Below are positions 43,024 to 52,235 of a stretch of 53,375 nucleotides of DNA, in pieces. The notes under the pieces were generated by a model. The model saw only the letters and a program-made list of their open reading frames with translations, ran no database searches and was not told the DNA's origin. Each line of letters begins with the position of its first letter. Position 1 is the stretch's first letter. The stretch is from an uncultured Chlorobiales bacterium (lineage in GTDB: Bacteria; Bacteroidota; Chlorobiia; Chlorobiales; Thermochlorobacteraceae). The position numbers and the translations under genes are program-made. The stretch spans positions 1 through 53,375 of the forward strand of contig CALKXI010000102.1 in the NCBI GenBank assembly GCA_938003965.1, read 5' to 3'.

Positions 43024-46000
43024 ATGCCATTTAGAATGCTCTTGTTCGTGATGCTACTGGTGTTTTTGTGTGCAGAATTGAAAGCACAGTATTTTGCATT
43101 TGGCAAGAACAAAGTTCAGTATCGCAATTTTGAATGGAGTTATGTGCAGTCGCGCCATTTCGATGTGTATTTCACCGAAGGAGGCGAGTATTTAGCGCGA
43201 TTTACCGCCGACGCATGCGAAGCGGCTTACGAGACCATTCGTAAAGATTTCAATTACGATATTAACAATCGCATCTCAATTATCGTGATGAAATCGCACA
43301 ACGATTTTCAGCAAAATAATGTCATTAGCGAATACTTGCCCGAAGGCGTTGGCGGCGTTACGGAACTCTACAAAAATCGCATTGTCGTTCCCTTTGAGGG
43401 CGATTACAAAAAATTTCGACATGTGATTCATCACGAACTCATTCATGCCGTTGTCAATGATTTGGTTTATGGCGGCTCTTTGCAAAACGCAATTAGCAAT
43501 AACATTCGCATTCAAGTGCCGCTGTGGTTCAACGAAGGCATTGCCGAATTTCAATCGCTCGAATGGGACACGAACAGCGATATGTTTTTGATGGACGCTG
43601 TCATCAACAATTACCTTGCGCCGATTCCCTATCTTTACGGCTACTTTGCCTATCGCGGCGGGCAATCGGTTTGGCGGTTTGTATCGGAAAAATACGGACG
43701 CGAAAAAATCGGCGAGATTATGGCGCGGCTTCGCGCTATGCGCAGCGTCGACTTGGCGTTTCGCGGCGCAATCGGCTTATCGATCGAAGAACTTTCAGAG
43801 AAGTGGCAACGCGAACAAAAAATTGTCTATTGGCCCGAAATTGCCAAACGCGAAGACATTAACGCGATTGCAAAGAAACTCACCGACCACAAAAAAGACG
43901 GAAGCAACTACAACACCTCGCCTGCAATTTCGCCACAAGGCGATAAGTTCGCCTTCATCACCGATAGAAATGGAAAGTTCGATATCTATCTCGGCTCAAC
44001 GATTAACCCAACTGAATTGGTCAAACTCGTCGATGGACAAACCACGCCGAACTTCGAGGAACTCAAAATCCTGACGCCTGGCATTTCTTGGTCGCCTGAT
44101 GGGAGCAAAATTGCCATCGCGACAAAAGCAGGCGAGCAAGACGCCGTGATGCTCATTGACATTCGCACAAAGAAAACTGAAAAGCTCACGTTCGAGTTGG
44201 ACGGCATTTTCACCACGAAGTGGTCGCCTGATGGCAAACGCATTGCCTTCGTCGGACACAACGACTACAAGAGCGATATTTACATCTACGAATTTGCGAC
44301 CAATCGCCTGACGAACCTGACCAACGATGTATTCAGCGATAGCGACCCAGTTTGGACAAACGACGGCAAGCGCATCATTTTTGCTTCCGACCGTCAAGGC
44401 TATTTGACCGTCAATTCGTGCGATGTGCCGATTCAAAAGAAAAAAAAGAAGAAAACAAAAGGCGCTGAAGAAGCGGTCTTCAAAATGCGTTTGCACGATT
44501 ATTCGCAATTAGATTTGTATGAACTCGTCATTGGCGAAAGCAATTTGCGACGACTTACCGCAACACAAGGCATTGACGAAACTTCACCTGTGCTCTCGCC
44601 AGACGATAAAAAGATGCTGTTCGTTTCCGATGCCAACGGCGTCTATAACCTCTACGAACTTCAATTAGACCTCGATAAGCCGCTTGACTCCTACAAAACG
44701 GATTCGGGACAAGTGGCAAAGGTGCGACCTGTTACGAACTTGCTTTCAGGCATACGGCAAATTTCCATTTCGCGCGATGGCACAAAACTCTTAGGTGTGG
44801 GGATCAACTATGCAGGCTTCGATATCTTCATGCTTCGCACGCCTTTTGAACGACGCGCCAGAGATGTACAACCGGACGGCACACTTGAGCCAACGGTGTG
44901 GGGCAAACAACACGTTGAAGTGCAGCGGCAAAAATTTTACGCCGTTACAGGGCTTGATAAGTTGAAGAACGTGCCAACCGCATCGCTCTTTAACTCGTCA
45001 AATTTAACTTTGGCAGGAACTCCGTCCGTTGCTGACTTTGTCAATCTCGAGACGGCAGATTCTTCAAGCGTTCAACGCGATAGCACCGCCACGACATCAG
45101 CAAGAGAAAGTCCAAAAGACACGACCAAGATTGCCTCCGCACCGCCCGTCGATGTGAAGACCTTTGTTTTTGACAGGGGATTGGTACAAACCTTCAAAGA
45201 AGCCAAAGAAAAACGCGAAGAAAACGCGCCTGCAAAAAAAGCCCCGAAAAAAAACATTGATGAAAGTGGAGAGTATCGCGTGCGACGATACAAGGTCAAC
45301 TTCACGCCCGACATCGTTTATGGCGGCGCGAGTTATGACGCTATTTGGGGCGCGCAAGGCTCTGGCATCTTCGCATTCAGCGACCTTTTGGGCAATCACC
45401 AATTAAGCATTTTTACAAACCTGCAATTCGACTTACAAAACAGCAACTACGGCATCACCTATGCCTATTTGCCGGAACGAATTGATTACAGCATCAGTGC
45501 CTACCACACGGCGCGCTTCTTAGGCATTTTAGACCCCGAAAATCCAGCCTTCGTGAACTTCTTTCGATTCCGCGTCTATGGCGTAACGCTTGCTATGTCG
45601 TATCCCTTTTCACGGTTCAATCGCATTGATTTCAGCGCAGGCTATTTGACGCTCTCGAAAGAAAATCTCGACGGCGGGTTCGGGAACGACAATGTCTCGT
45701 TCATCTATCCGACCATCACATTCACGCACGACGATTCGCGTCCGTTTCTCTACTCGCCAATTGCAGGCTCGCGCTGGGCAGTGAGTTTTTCAGGTACAGC
45801 GTTCAGCCGTGTGAGTTTCGGGACGATTCTTGCCGATTATCGCCGCTACTACGATTTAGGCGGCTACTACTCGTTCGTGATGCGTTTTTCGGGAGCAACA
45901 AGTTTTGGACCAACGCCGCAAAAGTTCTTCATCGGCGGCACGGAAAACTGGATTAATCGCCGCTTCGAAAACAATGCCATTCCGATTAGCGACGTGCAAG

Positions 46001-46383
46001 ATTTCATTTTCACAACGCCTGCTATTCCCCTACGCGGATTTAATTTCAATCGCCAAAACGGAACAAACTTTGCACTGGCAAACTTCGAGCTGCGCTATCC
46101 TTTCTTGCAATACTTGGCGTTCGGTCCCGTGCCGATTCCGTTCTACTACTTGCAAGGCGTTCTGTTTTTAGATATCGGCGGTGCATGGTCTGACCGCTCA
46201 TTTCGAGGCACGATTCGCAACGCACAAGGGGATACGGAACTCAAAGACCTGCTCGTTGGCTACGGTTGGGGATTTAGAACGGTCTTTTTCGGGCTTGTTT
46301 TGCGCTACGATATGGCGTGGGCATATAACCTGACGGGCTCCTCGACGCCACGACATTATGTGTCGCTCGGCGGCGATTTTTAA
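43024..46383 (+). CDS. Exported metallopeptidase/TolB-propeller/outer-membrane barrel protein
   Basis: A 1119-residue multidomain protein with a signal peptide (MLLFVMLLVFLCAELKAQ). The first domain (about 20-270) is peptidase MA-like, with HHELIHAVVND at 136-146 giving the HExxH zinc site and WFNEGIAEF near 170 the third ligand. A TolB/PD40 beta-propeller follows (about 285-610), with repeats such as WSPDGSKIAIAT, WSPDGKRIAFVG and WTNDGKRIIFASD. A disordered charged region (about 650-745) leads into a C-terminal domain of amphipathic strands like BamA/TamA barrels, ending in YVSLGGDF. I chose the ATG at 43024 over the TTG at 43012. It probably sits in the outer membrane with the peptidase in the periplasm. 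The substrate is unknown. Confidence 0.85.
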   Translation: MPFRMLLFVMLLVFLCAELKAQYFAFGKNKVQYRNFEWSYVQSRHFDVYFTEGGEYLARFTADACEAAYETIRKDFNYDINNRISIIVMKSHNDFQQNNVISEYLPEGVGGVTELYKNRIVVPFEGDYKKFRHVIHHELIHAVVNDLVYGGSLQNAISNNIRIQVPLWFNEGIAEFQSLEWDTNSDMFLMDAVINNYLAPIPYLYGYFAYRGGQSVWRFVSEKYGREKIGEIMARLRAMRSVDLAFRGAIGLSIEELSEKWQREQKIVYWPEIAKREDINAIAKKLTDHKKDGSNYNTSPAISPQGDKFAFITDRNGKFDIYLGSTINPTELVKLVDGQTTPNFEELKILTPGISWSPDGSKIAIATKAGEQDAVMLIDIRTKKTEKLTFELDGIFTTKWSPDGKRIAFVGHNDYKSDIYIYEFATNRLTNLTNDVFSDSDPVWTNDGKRIIFASDRQGYLTVNSCDVPIQKKKKKKTKGAEEAVFKMRLHDYSQLDLYELVIGESNLRRLTATQGIDETSPVLSPDDKKMLFVSDANGVYNLYELQLDLDKPLDSYKTDSGQVAKVRPVTNLLSGIRQISISRDGTKLLGVGINYAGFDIFMLRTPFERRARDVQPDGTLEPTVWGKQHVEVQRQKFYAVTGLDKLKNVPTASLFNSSNLTLAGTPSVADFVNLETADSSSVQRDSTATTSARESPKDTTKIASAPPVDVKTFVFDRGLVQTFKEAKEKREENAPAKKAPKKNIDESGEYRVRRYKVNFTPDIVYGGASYDAIWGAQGSGIFAFSDLLGNHQLSIFTNLQFDLQNSNYGITYAYLPERIDYSISAYHTARFLGILDPENPAFVNFFRFRVYGVTLAMSYPFSRFNRIDFSAGYLTLSKENLDGGFGNDNVSFIYPTITFTHDDSRPFLYSPIAGSRWAVSFSGTAFSRVSFGTILADYRRYYDLGGYYSFVMRFSGATSFGPTPQKFFIGGTENWINRRFENNAIPISDVQDFIFTTPAIPLRGFNFNRQNGTNFALANFELRYPFLQYLAFGPVPIPFYYLQGVLFLDIGGAWSDRSFRGTIRNAQGDTELKDLLVGYGWGFRTVFFGLVLRYDMAWAYNLTGSSTPRHYVSLGGDF

Positions 46384-47885
46384 CTAATCGGACTAAGGTT
46401 TTTAGCGACATCGGTTCGATACGCTTCCACAGCAGGAATTATGCCCGCTAACGCACCGACGAGTGTTACAATCACCAACAGCGCAAGTTCTACCGGCACG
46501 CCGCCAACGACGCTCCACAGCGCAACCGAAATTTCAATGCCCGTTTTCTCCAAAACGAACCCTTTGAGCACTAACGAAAGGATTTTGCTCAGCACAATGC
46601 CAAAGAGTGCGCCGAAAAACGAAGTCAAGGCGGCTTCAAGCGCAATAATGCTGAAAATTTTCGAGCGATGTGCGCCCAACGAGCGCAAAATGGCAATTTC
46701 ACGCCGACGCTCCGCAAGCGAATTGTAAAGCGCAACCATTACCCCAATCAGCGCAACCACAATCACCAACGCCGTGATGAAGAAAAACGCCCAATCGATA
46801 TTGCCGACAATGTCAAAAAGATTTTTGATTTCATTGACCGCAAACGCCGCTTGCGCGTAAGGCTCACGATTGATTTTGTCGTAGAGTTGAAGCGAAAAAA
46901 TCGGGGCTTTGGCTTTGACTAAAATCGCTGTTACATCGCCTTCGGTTGGAACGGTGCGTTCGTGCTGGTGCTCGTGGTCGTGTTGATGGTCATGGTCATG
47001 CTTGTGGTCGGGGTGGTCGTCGCCGTCAGTGTGCGGTGTGCCGTCGGAGTGCGTGTGTTTATCTGATGAAGATGTTTTGGCGTGTTCGTGCTTGTGGTCG
47101 GCATCGTGCTCGTGCTTATCGTGTTTGTGGTCGGCGGACGCCATTTGAATTTGAATCGTGTCTTTTTCGGGCTTGCCATAAGCGCGCTCGACGGCGGCTT
47201 TGCGTTTAGCGTCGTCGTCATCGTGTTCGGCTTCTTCCTTGTGAATTGCCCAAACGGTCGGGAGAGACGCATAAATCGCTTTGTCGCTGGGCGTGCCTGT
47301 TTTTTTGAGAATGCCCACAACGGTGAATTGGTCGTGTTCATGCACTTTGCCAACATCGCCGCTCGACTCCTGCAAACCGTGTGTAGCGACGAACTTATCG
47401 CCGAGTTTTAAGCCTGTTTTTTCTGCAACATCTTTGCCAAGCACGGCGGCATAAAGTTCATCGTCTTTGAACAAGCGTCCTTCGGCAAGTTGATACTGTT
47501 TATCTTTGGCGTAATTAAACTTCGTGAAAAATTCTGTTGTGGTGCAAACGATTCGGAAGCCGCGATAATTATCGCCTAAGCCCATCGGAATGGCGTAGCT
47601 GACAAACGGACTTTTGCGGTAGAGTTCATAGGTGCTGTAAGGCAAGTTGCCCGTTGGGTTGCCGAGATGATAAACGGTGTTCAAAACAAGTTGAAGCGGC
47701 GAGCCTTTTGCGCCGAGAATGAGTTCGTAGCCGATGCTGGTTTGGCTAAATTTGTCTTCAACCTGCCGCTTGATGTCGAGCGTGGCGGCAATAAGTGCAA
47801 CGCCCAGCGCAACGGAAAGTGCGGTCAGAAAAACCGAAAATTTGCGCTGTGCAATGTTGGATAAGACGAGAGAAAAAATGCTCAT
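46380..47885 (-). CDS. FtsX/MacB-type ABC permease with histidine-rich loop
   Basis: A 501-residue inner-membrane permease. It has an N-terminal helix (about 17-36), a periplasmic MacB-like domain (about 40-350), then three C-terminal helices of the FtsX family (VVALIGVMVALYNSLAERRR, then the EIAILRSLGAHRSKIF coupling helix). A loop near 250-312 holds 19 histidines in HD/HE/HK alternation, a likely zinc- or nickel-binding segment. No ATP-binding partner gene is adjacent. Its stop codon overlaps the stop of the convergent outer-membrane protein gene by 4 bases. His-rich permeases of this type occur in zinc-responsive loci of other bacteria, so metal export or metal-linked lipoprotein traffic is plausible. 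Confidence 0.83.
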   Translation of the reverse strand: MSIFSLVLSNIAQRKFSVFLTALSVALGVALIAATLDIKRQVEDKFSQTSIGYELILGAKGSPLQLVLNTVYHLGNPTGNLPYSTYELYRKSPFVSYAIPMGLGDNYRGFRIVCTTTEFFTKFNYAKDKQYQLAEGRLFKDDELYAAVLGKDVAEKTGLKLGDKFVATHGLQESSGDVGKVHEHDQFTVVGILKKTGTPSDKAIYASLPTVWAIHKEEAEHDDDDAKRKAAVERAYGKPEKDTIQIQMASADHKHDKHEHDADHKHEHAKTSSSDKHTHSDGTPHTDGDDHPDHKHDHDHQHDHEHQHERTVPTEGDVTAILVKAKAPIFSLQLYDKINREPYAQAAFAVNEIKNLFDIVGNIDWAFFFITALVIVVALIGVMVALYNSLAERRREIAILRSLGAHRSKIFSIIALEAALTSFFGALFGIVLSKILSLVLKGFVLEKTGIEISVALWSVVGGVPVELALLVIVTLVGALAGIIPAVEAYRTDVAKNLSPIS

Positions 47886-47982
47886 AATGCACTCTTGTAA
47901 AGTTTGATGTGAAACGTAAGACTTTTAACCATCACATAAAAGACAATGTTAATGGACAAAGGCTACTACTAATCATTAAACG

Positions 47983-48756
47983 ATGGAACTTATCATTATT
48001 GTAATGGCGTCGCTCCTTGCTTCACTCTTGACGCTATTTTCGGGATTTGGACTTGGCACACTATTGATGCCTTTTTTTGCGCTGTTTTTTTCGGTTGATA
48101 TTGCCATTGCTTTAACGGCGGTGGTGCATTTGCTCAATAACATCTTCAAACTGCTGCTTGTGGGAAGATTTGCGGATAGGGAAGTGATTATCAAGTTTGG
48201 GCTTGGGGCGGTGGTGTCATCGTTTGCAGGCGCGATGCTGTTGGGGGCTATTTCAACGATTGAGCCAATTTACGAATATCCATTTTTCAATCGCACGGCA
48301 AGCATTACACTGTTGAAAATTTTGATTGCGCTGTTGCTGGTAGTGTTTGTGTGGTTGGAGTCGCGTCCGTCGGAGAAACGCTTGAAGTTTGAACGTAGCG
48401 ATTTGTGGCTGGGCGGGGTGCTCTCAGGATTTATCGGCGGACTGTCGGGACAGCAAGGCGCATTGAGAAGCATGTTTTTGCTCAAATACGATTTGACACG
48501 GGAAAGTTTTATTGCAACAGGGATTGTCATTGCGTGTTTGATTGATGTGGCACGTCTGCCTGTTTATTTCAATCGGTTTAGTTTTGCGATTGCTGAGGAA
48601 AACACGACGGTGCTCGTCTCTGCGTGTCTTTCTGCCTTTTTGGGCGCATTTATTGGCGCAAGGCTCATGCCAAAAGTAACGATGCAAGCCGTTCAACGCA
48701 CGGTTGCCGCCATGCTGGTGCTGATTGCAGGTTTAATGGCAAGCGGCATTATTTGA
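47983..48756 (+). CDS. TSUP (TauE/SafE) family membrane transporter, second type
   Basis: A 257-residue permease with about eight helices. The opening MELIIIVMASLLASLLTLFS and GFGLGTLLMPFFALFFS make the first repeat motif. GFIGGLSGQQGALRSMFLL is in the second. It is not closely similar to the TSUP protein at 41.4-42.2 kb. It is divergent from the His-rich permease and lies 63 bases before agmatine deiminase. The substrate is unknown. Confidence 0.88.
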   Translation: MELIIIVMASLLASLLTLFSGFGLGTLLMPFFALFFSVDIAIALTAVVHLLNNIFKLLLVGRFADREVIIKFGLGAVVSSFAGAMLLGAISTIEPIYEYPFFNRTASITLLKILIALLLVVFVWLESRPSEKRLKFERSDLWLGGVLSGFIGGLSGQQGALRSMFLLKYDLTRESFIATGIVIACLIDVARLPVYFNRFSFAIAEENTTVLVSACLSAFLGAFIGARLMPKVTMQAVQRTVAAMLVLIAGLMASGII

Positions 48757-48785
48757 ACGATAAACATTAAGCGACAAACATTTCC

Positions 48786-48793
48786 TAATTTTG
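48786..48793 (+). promoter_or_regulatory. Likely -7 promoter element of the agmatine deiminase gene
   Basis: TAATTTTG matches TAnnTTTG and lies 27 bases before the start codon. No TTTG is present at the -33 position, so the promoter is only half supported. Confidence 0.4.
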
Positions 48794-48819
48794 CACCGAC
48801 GTTCAAACACTCACCGCAA

Positions 48820-49899
48820 ATGACACCAAAAGAACTTGGCTATGCCATGCCGCCCGAATGGGCACACCACGACGCAACATGGTTTTCATTTCCACATAAG
48901 CCTGAAACTTGGCCTGATAAACCGCTTGAACCCATTTGGGAAACCTTTATCGAGTTTTTCCGATTCCTTGCGCCGCATGAGGAAGTGCATGTGAATGTGC
49001 TCGATGAGAAAATGGAATTCGATGTGCGCGAAATGGTCGCCAAAAGTGGCATTGTTCGCGACGCCGTGCCGAACATTCACTACCACCGATTTCCAACCAA
49101 CGATGCATGGTGCCGCGACCATGGACCGATGTTCGTTTTGCGTCGCAATGGCAACAGAGTTGAAAAAGCCATTGTCGATTGGGGCTACAACGCTTGGGGC
49201 GGAAAGTATCCACCATTTGATTTAGACGACGACATCCCCACGCGAATTGCCGAATGGAAAAAATTGCCCGTCTTTTATCCGAACATCGTGATGGAAGGCG
49301 GCTCGATTGATGTCAATGGTAAAGGCTGTTTGCTCACCACAACCTCGTGCCTTCTGAACCCGAATCGCAATCCGCACCTGACGCAATCCGAAATCGAAAC
49401 CTATCTCAAAGACTATCTCGGCGTAACGAAAATTCTTTGGCTCGGCGATGGAATTGTCGGAGACGACACCGACGGACACATCGACGACATCACGCGCTTC
49501 GTCAGCCCCGACACCATCGTAACGGCAATCGAAGACGATAAAAGCGACGAAAACTATGAACCCTTGATGGAAAATTACGAGCGGCTCAAAACCTTCACCG
49601 ACCAAGACGGCAAGCCGTTCAACATCATCACGATTCCAATGCCGTCGCCCGTCTATGAACAAGACCAACGCTTGCCTGCGAGTTATGCGAATTTCTATAT
49701 CGCCAATAACGTGGTGCTCGTGCCAACTTATCGATGCGCCAACGACATCAAGGCGTTAGAGATTTTGCAGAAGTGCTTTCCAACGCGGCGCGTGCAAGGC
49801 ATTGATTGCACCGACCTAATTTGGGGACTTGGCGCAATTCACTGCGTAACGCACGAAGAGCCTTCGCTTGACGCCATTTCTGATGTTGAGGTCAAATAG
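48820..49899 (+). CDS. aguA: Agmatine deiminase / peptidylarginine deiminase family
   Basis: A 359-residue guanidine-modifying enzyme that would turn agmatine into N-carbamoylputrescine in polyamine synthesis. Catalytic segments are DAWCRDHGP (95-103), MEGGSIDVNG, DDTDGHIDDITRF, and GLGAIHCVTHEEP with the nucleophilic cysteine near 342. All catalytic residues are present. N-carbamoylputrescine amidase (aguB), often next to it, is not in the window. The 3' end overlaps the convergent Rsm22-like gene by 8 bases. Confidence 0.93.
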   Translation: MTPKELGYAMPPEWAHHDATWFSFPHKPETWPDKPLEPIWETFIEFFRFLAPHEEVHVNVLDEKMEFDVREMVAKSGIVRDAVPNIHYHRFPTNDAWCRDHGPMFVLRRNGNRVEKAIVDWGYNAWGGKYPPFDLDDDIPTRIAEWKKLPVFYPNIVMEGGSIDVNGKGCLLTTTSCLLNPNRNPHLTQSEIETYLKDYLGVTKILWLGDGIVGDDTDGHIDDITRFVSPDTIVTAIEDDKSDENYEPLMENYERLKTFTDQDGKPFNIITIPMPSPVYEQDQRLPASYANFYIANNVVLVPTYRCANDIKALEILQKCFPTRRVQGIDCTDLIWGLGAIHCVTHEEPSLDAISDVEVK

Positions 49900-50863
49900 G
49901 CGCGTTCCAGTTCTTAATGCGACCGTGTTCAACTTCAACGCTTGGAAGCGATGCAATTTTTCCTTTCTTGAAGGCTTTGAACACATCGGGTAAATCGCGC
50001 TTAGTGAGTTCAACTTCGCACACGCCTTGTTCATCGCACAAGAGCACAGAGGCAGTGGCTTTGTAGAGCCGAACATTTCCAACAAGTCTCTTCACGTTAG
50101 GGGCAAGCGGTTTGAGTGAGCGTTTATCGAGCACGAGATACGAGAGTGAAAGGTCGCTTAAAACGATGTTCAATGCGTCAGCAAACTTCGCCCACTTCGA
50201 TTCTGTGAAGGCTTCTTGTGGCGGCGCGGCAACGTGATGACACCAATGGCGTGCATTTTCGGGCGCAAGCATGCCGCACGAGGCTTGATGCACACACGGC
50301 GCGACGAGATGAAAGTCGTTTCGCAAGGCTTCGCGCACTTCAACCAAGCGTGAGGCAATTTGCTTTTGACTGGGTTCAACCCAAATGATGCTTGTGGCGC
50401 GTTTCAATCGCTCGAGCAAACGCGAGAGTTCGGCGTTTGAAAGTTCGTTCAAGACGTGGCTAATTAAAACGCTTTGTGCGTCGAGCGCGTCGCCCCGCGT
50501 GAAGTGAATGTTTGGAAATCGCTGCGTAAGTTTTCTGGTAGCAAAGTCAAGCGAAAGCGCGGAGCGGTCGAAGAGCGAAACGTTGCGAATGGCAGAGCCG
50601 ATAGGGCTTTGTAGAATTTTTTGCGAGGCAATGCCTGTGCCGCACCCCCAATCGACGAGCGTGCCGTTGGGCAAAGTCCAGTCGCGTGCGTCAAGGTCTT
50701 TGAGCACGAAGTTCCACTTCCAACCAATGCGTTCAGCGAAGGTGGCATCGTAGAGCGCGAGCAATTCTTCGGACGACCAATAATCTGCCAATCCTTCTTG
50801 TGCATTGAGGAATTGCGTGCGCAAGCGCGAAAGTGCATCAAGCGCGTGTTGCGAAAAATTCAT
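49892..50863 (-). CDS. Rsm22-like SAM-dependent methyltransferase
   Basis: A 323-residue protein of the small-ribosomal-subunit Rsm22/METTL17 family. The SAM-binding motif is GTLVDWGCGTGIASQKIL. The family-specific segment VAPCVHQASCGML, followed by HWCHH, carries cysteines that in mitochondrial homologues bind an iron-sulfur cluster. The C-terminal KDLPDVFKAFKKGKIA and a short basic tail are present. It probably binds the small ribosomal subunit or its assembly intermediates. Methylation activity is unproven in the family. It is divergent from the TRAP binding-protein gene. Confidence 0.82.
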   Translation of the reverse strand: MNFSQHALDALSRLRTQFLNAQEGLADYWSSEELLALYDATFAERIGWKWNFVLKDLDARDWTLPNGTLVDWGCGTGIASQKILQSPIGSAIRNVSLFDRSALSLDFATRKLTQRFPNIHFTRGDALDAQSVLISHVLNELSNAELSRLLERLKRATSIIWVEPSQKQIASRLVEVREALRNDFHLVAPCVHQASCGMLAPENARHWCHHVAAPPQEAFTESKWAKFADALNIVLSDLSLSYLVLDKRSLKPLAPNVKRLVGNVRLYKATASVLLCDEQGVCEVELTKRDLPDVFKAFKKGKIASLPSVEVEHGRIKNWNAPI

Positions 50864-50944
50864 CGTGGTAACGCGATTTCAATTTTTGAGATAAACTCGT
50901 TTATATTCGCTCGTTTTCTTTCCAATTCAAACTTTCTATCAACA

Positions 50945-52045
50945 ATGACAAGCAAACCTTCATTATCTGTCCTAACCTTATCTTGTGCAATACTTCTTCT
51001 CGTTTCCGCCTGTGGCGGCGATTCTAAGCAAGCGCAGTCGAGCGGCGCATCAAGCAAAACTTACAACTGGAAATTAGTTACATCGTGGGCACCGAAATTC
51101 CCTGTGATAGGAGAAGGCATGGAACTGTTTGCGCAGTGGGTTGATAGCGCGTCGAACGGACGGCTTCGCATCAAGGTCTATGGCGCAAACGAACTTGTGC
51201 CCGGCTTAGAAGTCTTCAACGCGGTGAGCGCAGGCACGGCTGAAATGGGACACAGCGCGGCATATTATTGGAGTGGAAAAGTCCCCGCGTCGCCGCTGTT
51301 CGCTTCGTTCCCCTTTGGCTTAAATGCGCAACAATTTAATGCATGGTATTACGGCGGTGGCGGAAAAGAACTTTGGGAAGAAGCCTACGCGCCACAAGGC
51401 GTTATTCCGTTTCTCTGTGGAAACACAGGCGTGCAAATGGGCGGCTGGTTTAACAAAGAAATTAAATCCGTCAATGATTTGAAAGGCTTGAAGATGCGCA
51501 TTCCGGGCTGGGGCGGAAAAGTCATTACCAAAGCAGGCGGCTCTGCGGTTACGCTTGCTGCACCTGAAATTTACACCAGCCTCGAGCGCGGCGTTATCGA
51601 CGCAACCGAATGGATTGGACCGTATCACGACTACAAACTCGGCTTGCATAAAGTCGCTAAATACTACTACTATCCCGGTTGGCATGAGCCCGGCACCGCC
51701 TTTGAGCTCCTTGTCAATAAAAAAGCCTTCGAATCCTTACCAAAAGATTTACAAGAAATCGTGCAAACGGCGGCGGCACGCACGAACATTTGGATTCTCT
51801 CACAGTTTGAAGCGCAAAACAACACCTACTTGCAAAAACTCATCAACGAAGAAAAAGTGCAACTGAGAGAGTTTCCGAAAGAAGTGTTGATGGAACTCAA
51901 AAAACTCGCCAAAGAAGTCGCCGAAGAAGAAACTGCCAAAGACCCGCAAGCCAAAAAGACCTACGAAAGCATCATGGCGTTCAAGAAAAACATCTTGGAG
52001 TGGAACAAGAAGTCGGAAGATGCCATGCGCCCTTACTTGGACTAA
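50945..52045 (+). CDS. TRAP transporter substrate-binding lipoprotein (DctP family)
   Basis: A 366-residue solute receptor. The signal peptide ends in the lipobox LVSAC (Cys23), so the protein is membrane-anchored. The DctP fold follows: LVTSWAPKFPVIGEGMELFA, then GLKMRIPGWGGKVITKAGG with the arginine that contacts ligand carboxylates, then EIYTSLERGVIDATEWIGPY. The last segment and YYYYPGWHEPG resemble the TakP/mannitol-chloroaromatic subgroup, some members of which bind 2-oxo acids. I chose the ATG at 50945 because the signal peptide begins there. It is followed by dctQ and dctM after a hairpin-bearing gap. Confidence 0.9.
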   Translation: MTSKPSLSVLTLSCAILLLVSACGGDSKQAQSSGASSKTYNWKLVTSWAPKFPVIGEGMELFAQWVDSASNGRLRIKVYGANELVPGLEVFNAVSAGTAEMGHSAAYYWSGKVPASPLFASFPFGLNAQQFNAWYYGGGGKELWEEAYAPQGVIPFLCGNTGVQMGGWFNKEIKSVNDLKGLKMRIPGWGGKVITKAGGSAVTLAAPEIYTSLERGVIDATEWIGPYHDYKLGLHKVAKYYYYPGWHEPGTAFELLVNKKAFESLPKDLQEIVQTAAARTNIWILSQFEAQNNTYLQKLINEEKVQLREFPKEVLMELKKLAKEVAEEETAKDPQAKKTYESIMAFKKNILEWNKKSEDAMRPYLD

Positions 52046-52088
52046 GAACGAGAATGGAACGCGCGTGAAGAACTTGTAAAGTACCGTC

Positions 52089-52147
52089 TCGAGCGAAGCG
52101 AAGAATCCAGACCAACTTGGGTTCTTCGTTTCCGCTCGATTCTATTT
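52089..52147 (+). terminator. Palindromic repeat-related hairpin after the TRAP receptor gene
   Basis: TCGAGCG (52089-52095) and CGAAGAA (52099-52105) pair with CGCTCGA (52133-52139) and TTCTTCG (52122-52128), with a small internal loop between, plus CC/GG at the tip. TTCTATTTTT follows. The left arm matches the dispersed repeat at 30189-30207 in 17 of 19 bases. It may act as a partial terminator or mRNA-stabilising hairpin, lowering permease expression relative to the receptor. Confidence 0.65.
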
Positions 52148-52235
52148 TTAATCACAAGTATCATCTATCTGCCGTGTGCGGTTGCTACACGGAGAGAAAG
52201 GGAACGATATTGGAAATCAAAAACAACGATGACTG

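Noticed and set aside
46946-47209. Arg/Cys/His-rich plus-strand frame opposite the permease loop
   Set aside because: It is the antisense reading of the His codons of the permease, not an independent gene.
49222-49668. 148-codon minus-strand frame inside aguA
   Set aside because: It overlaps catalytic segments of agmatine deiminase in full and has no independent support.
50621-50944. Extended N-terminus of the TRAP receptor from an upstream start
   Set aside because: The lipoprotein signal peptide begins at 50945. The extension would overlap the divergent Rsm22-like gene.
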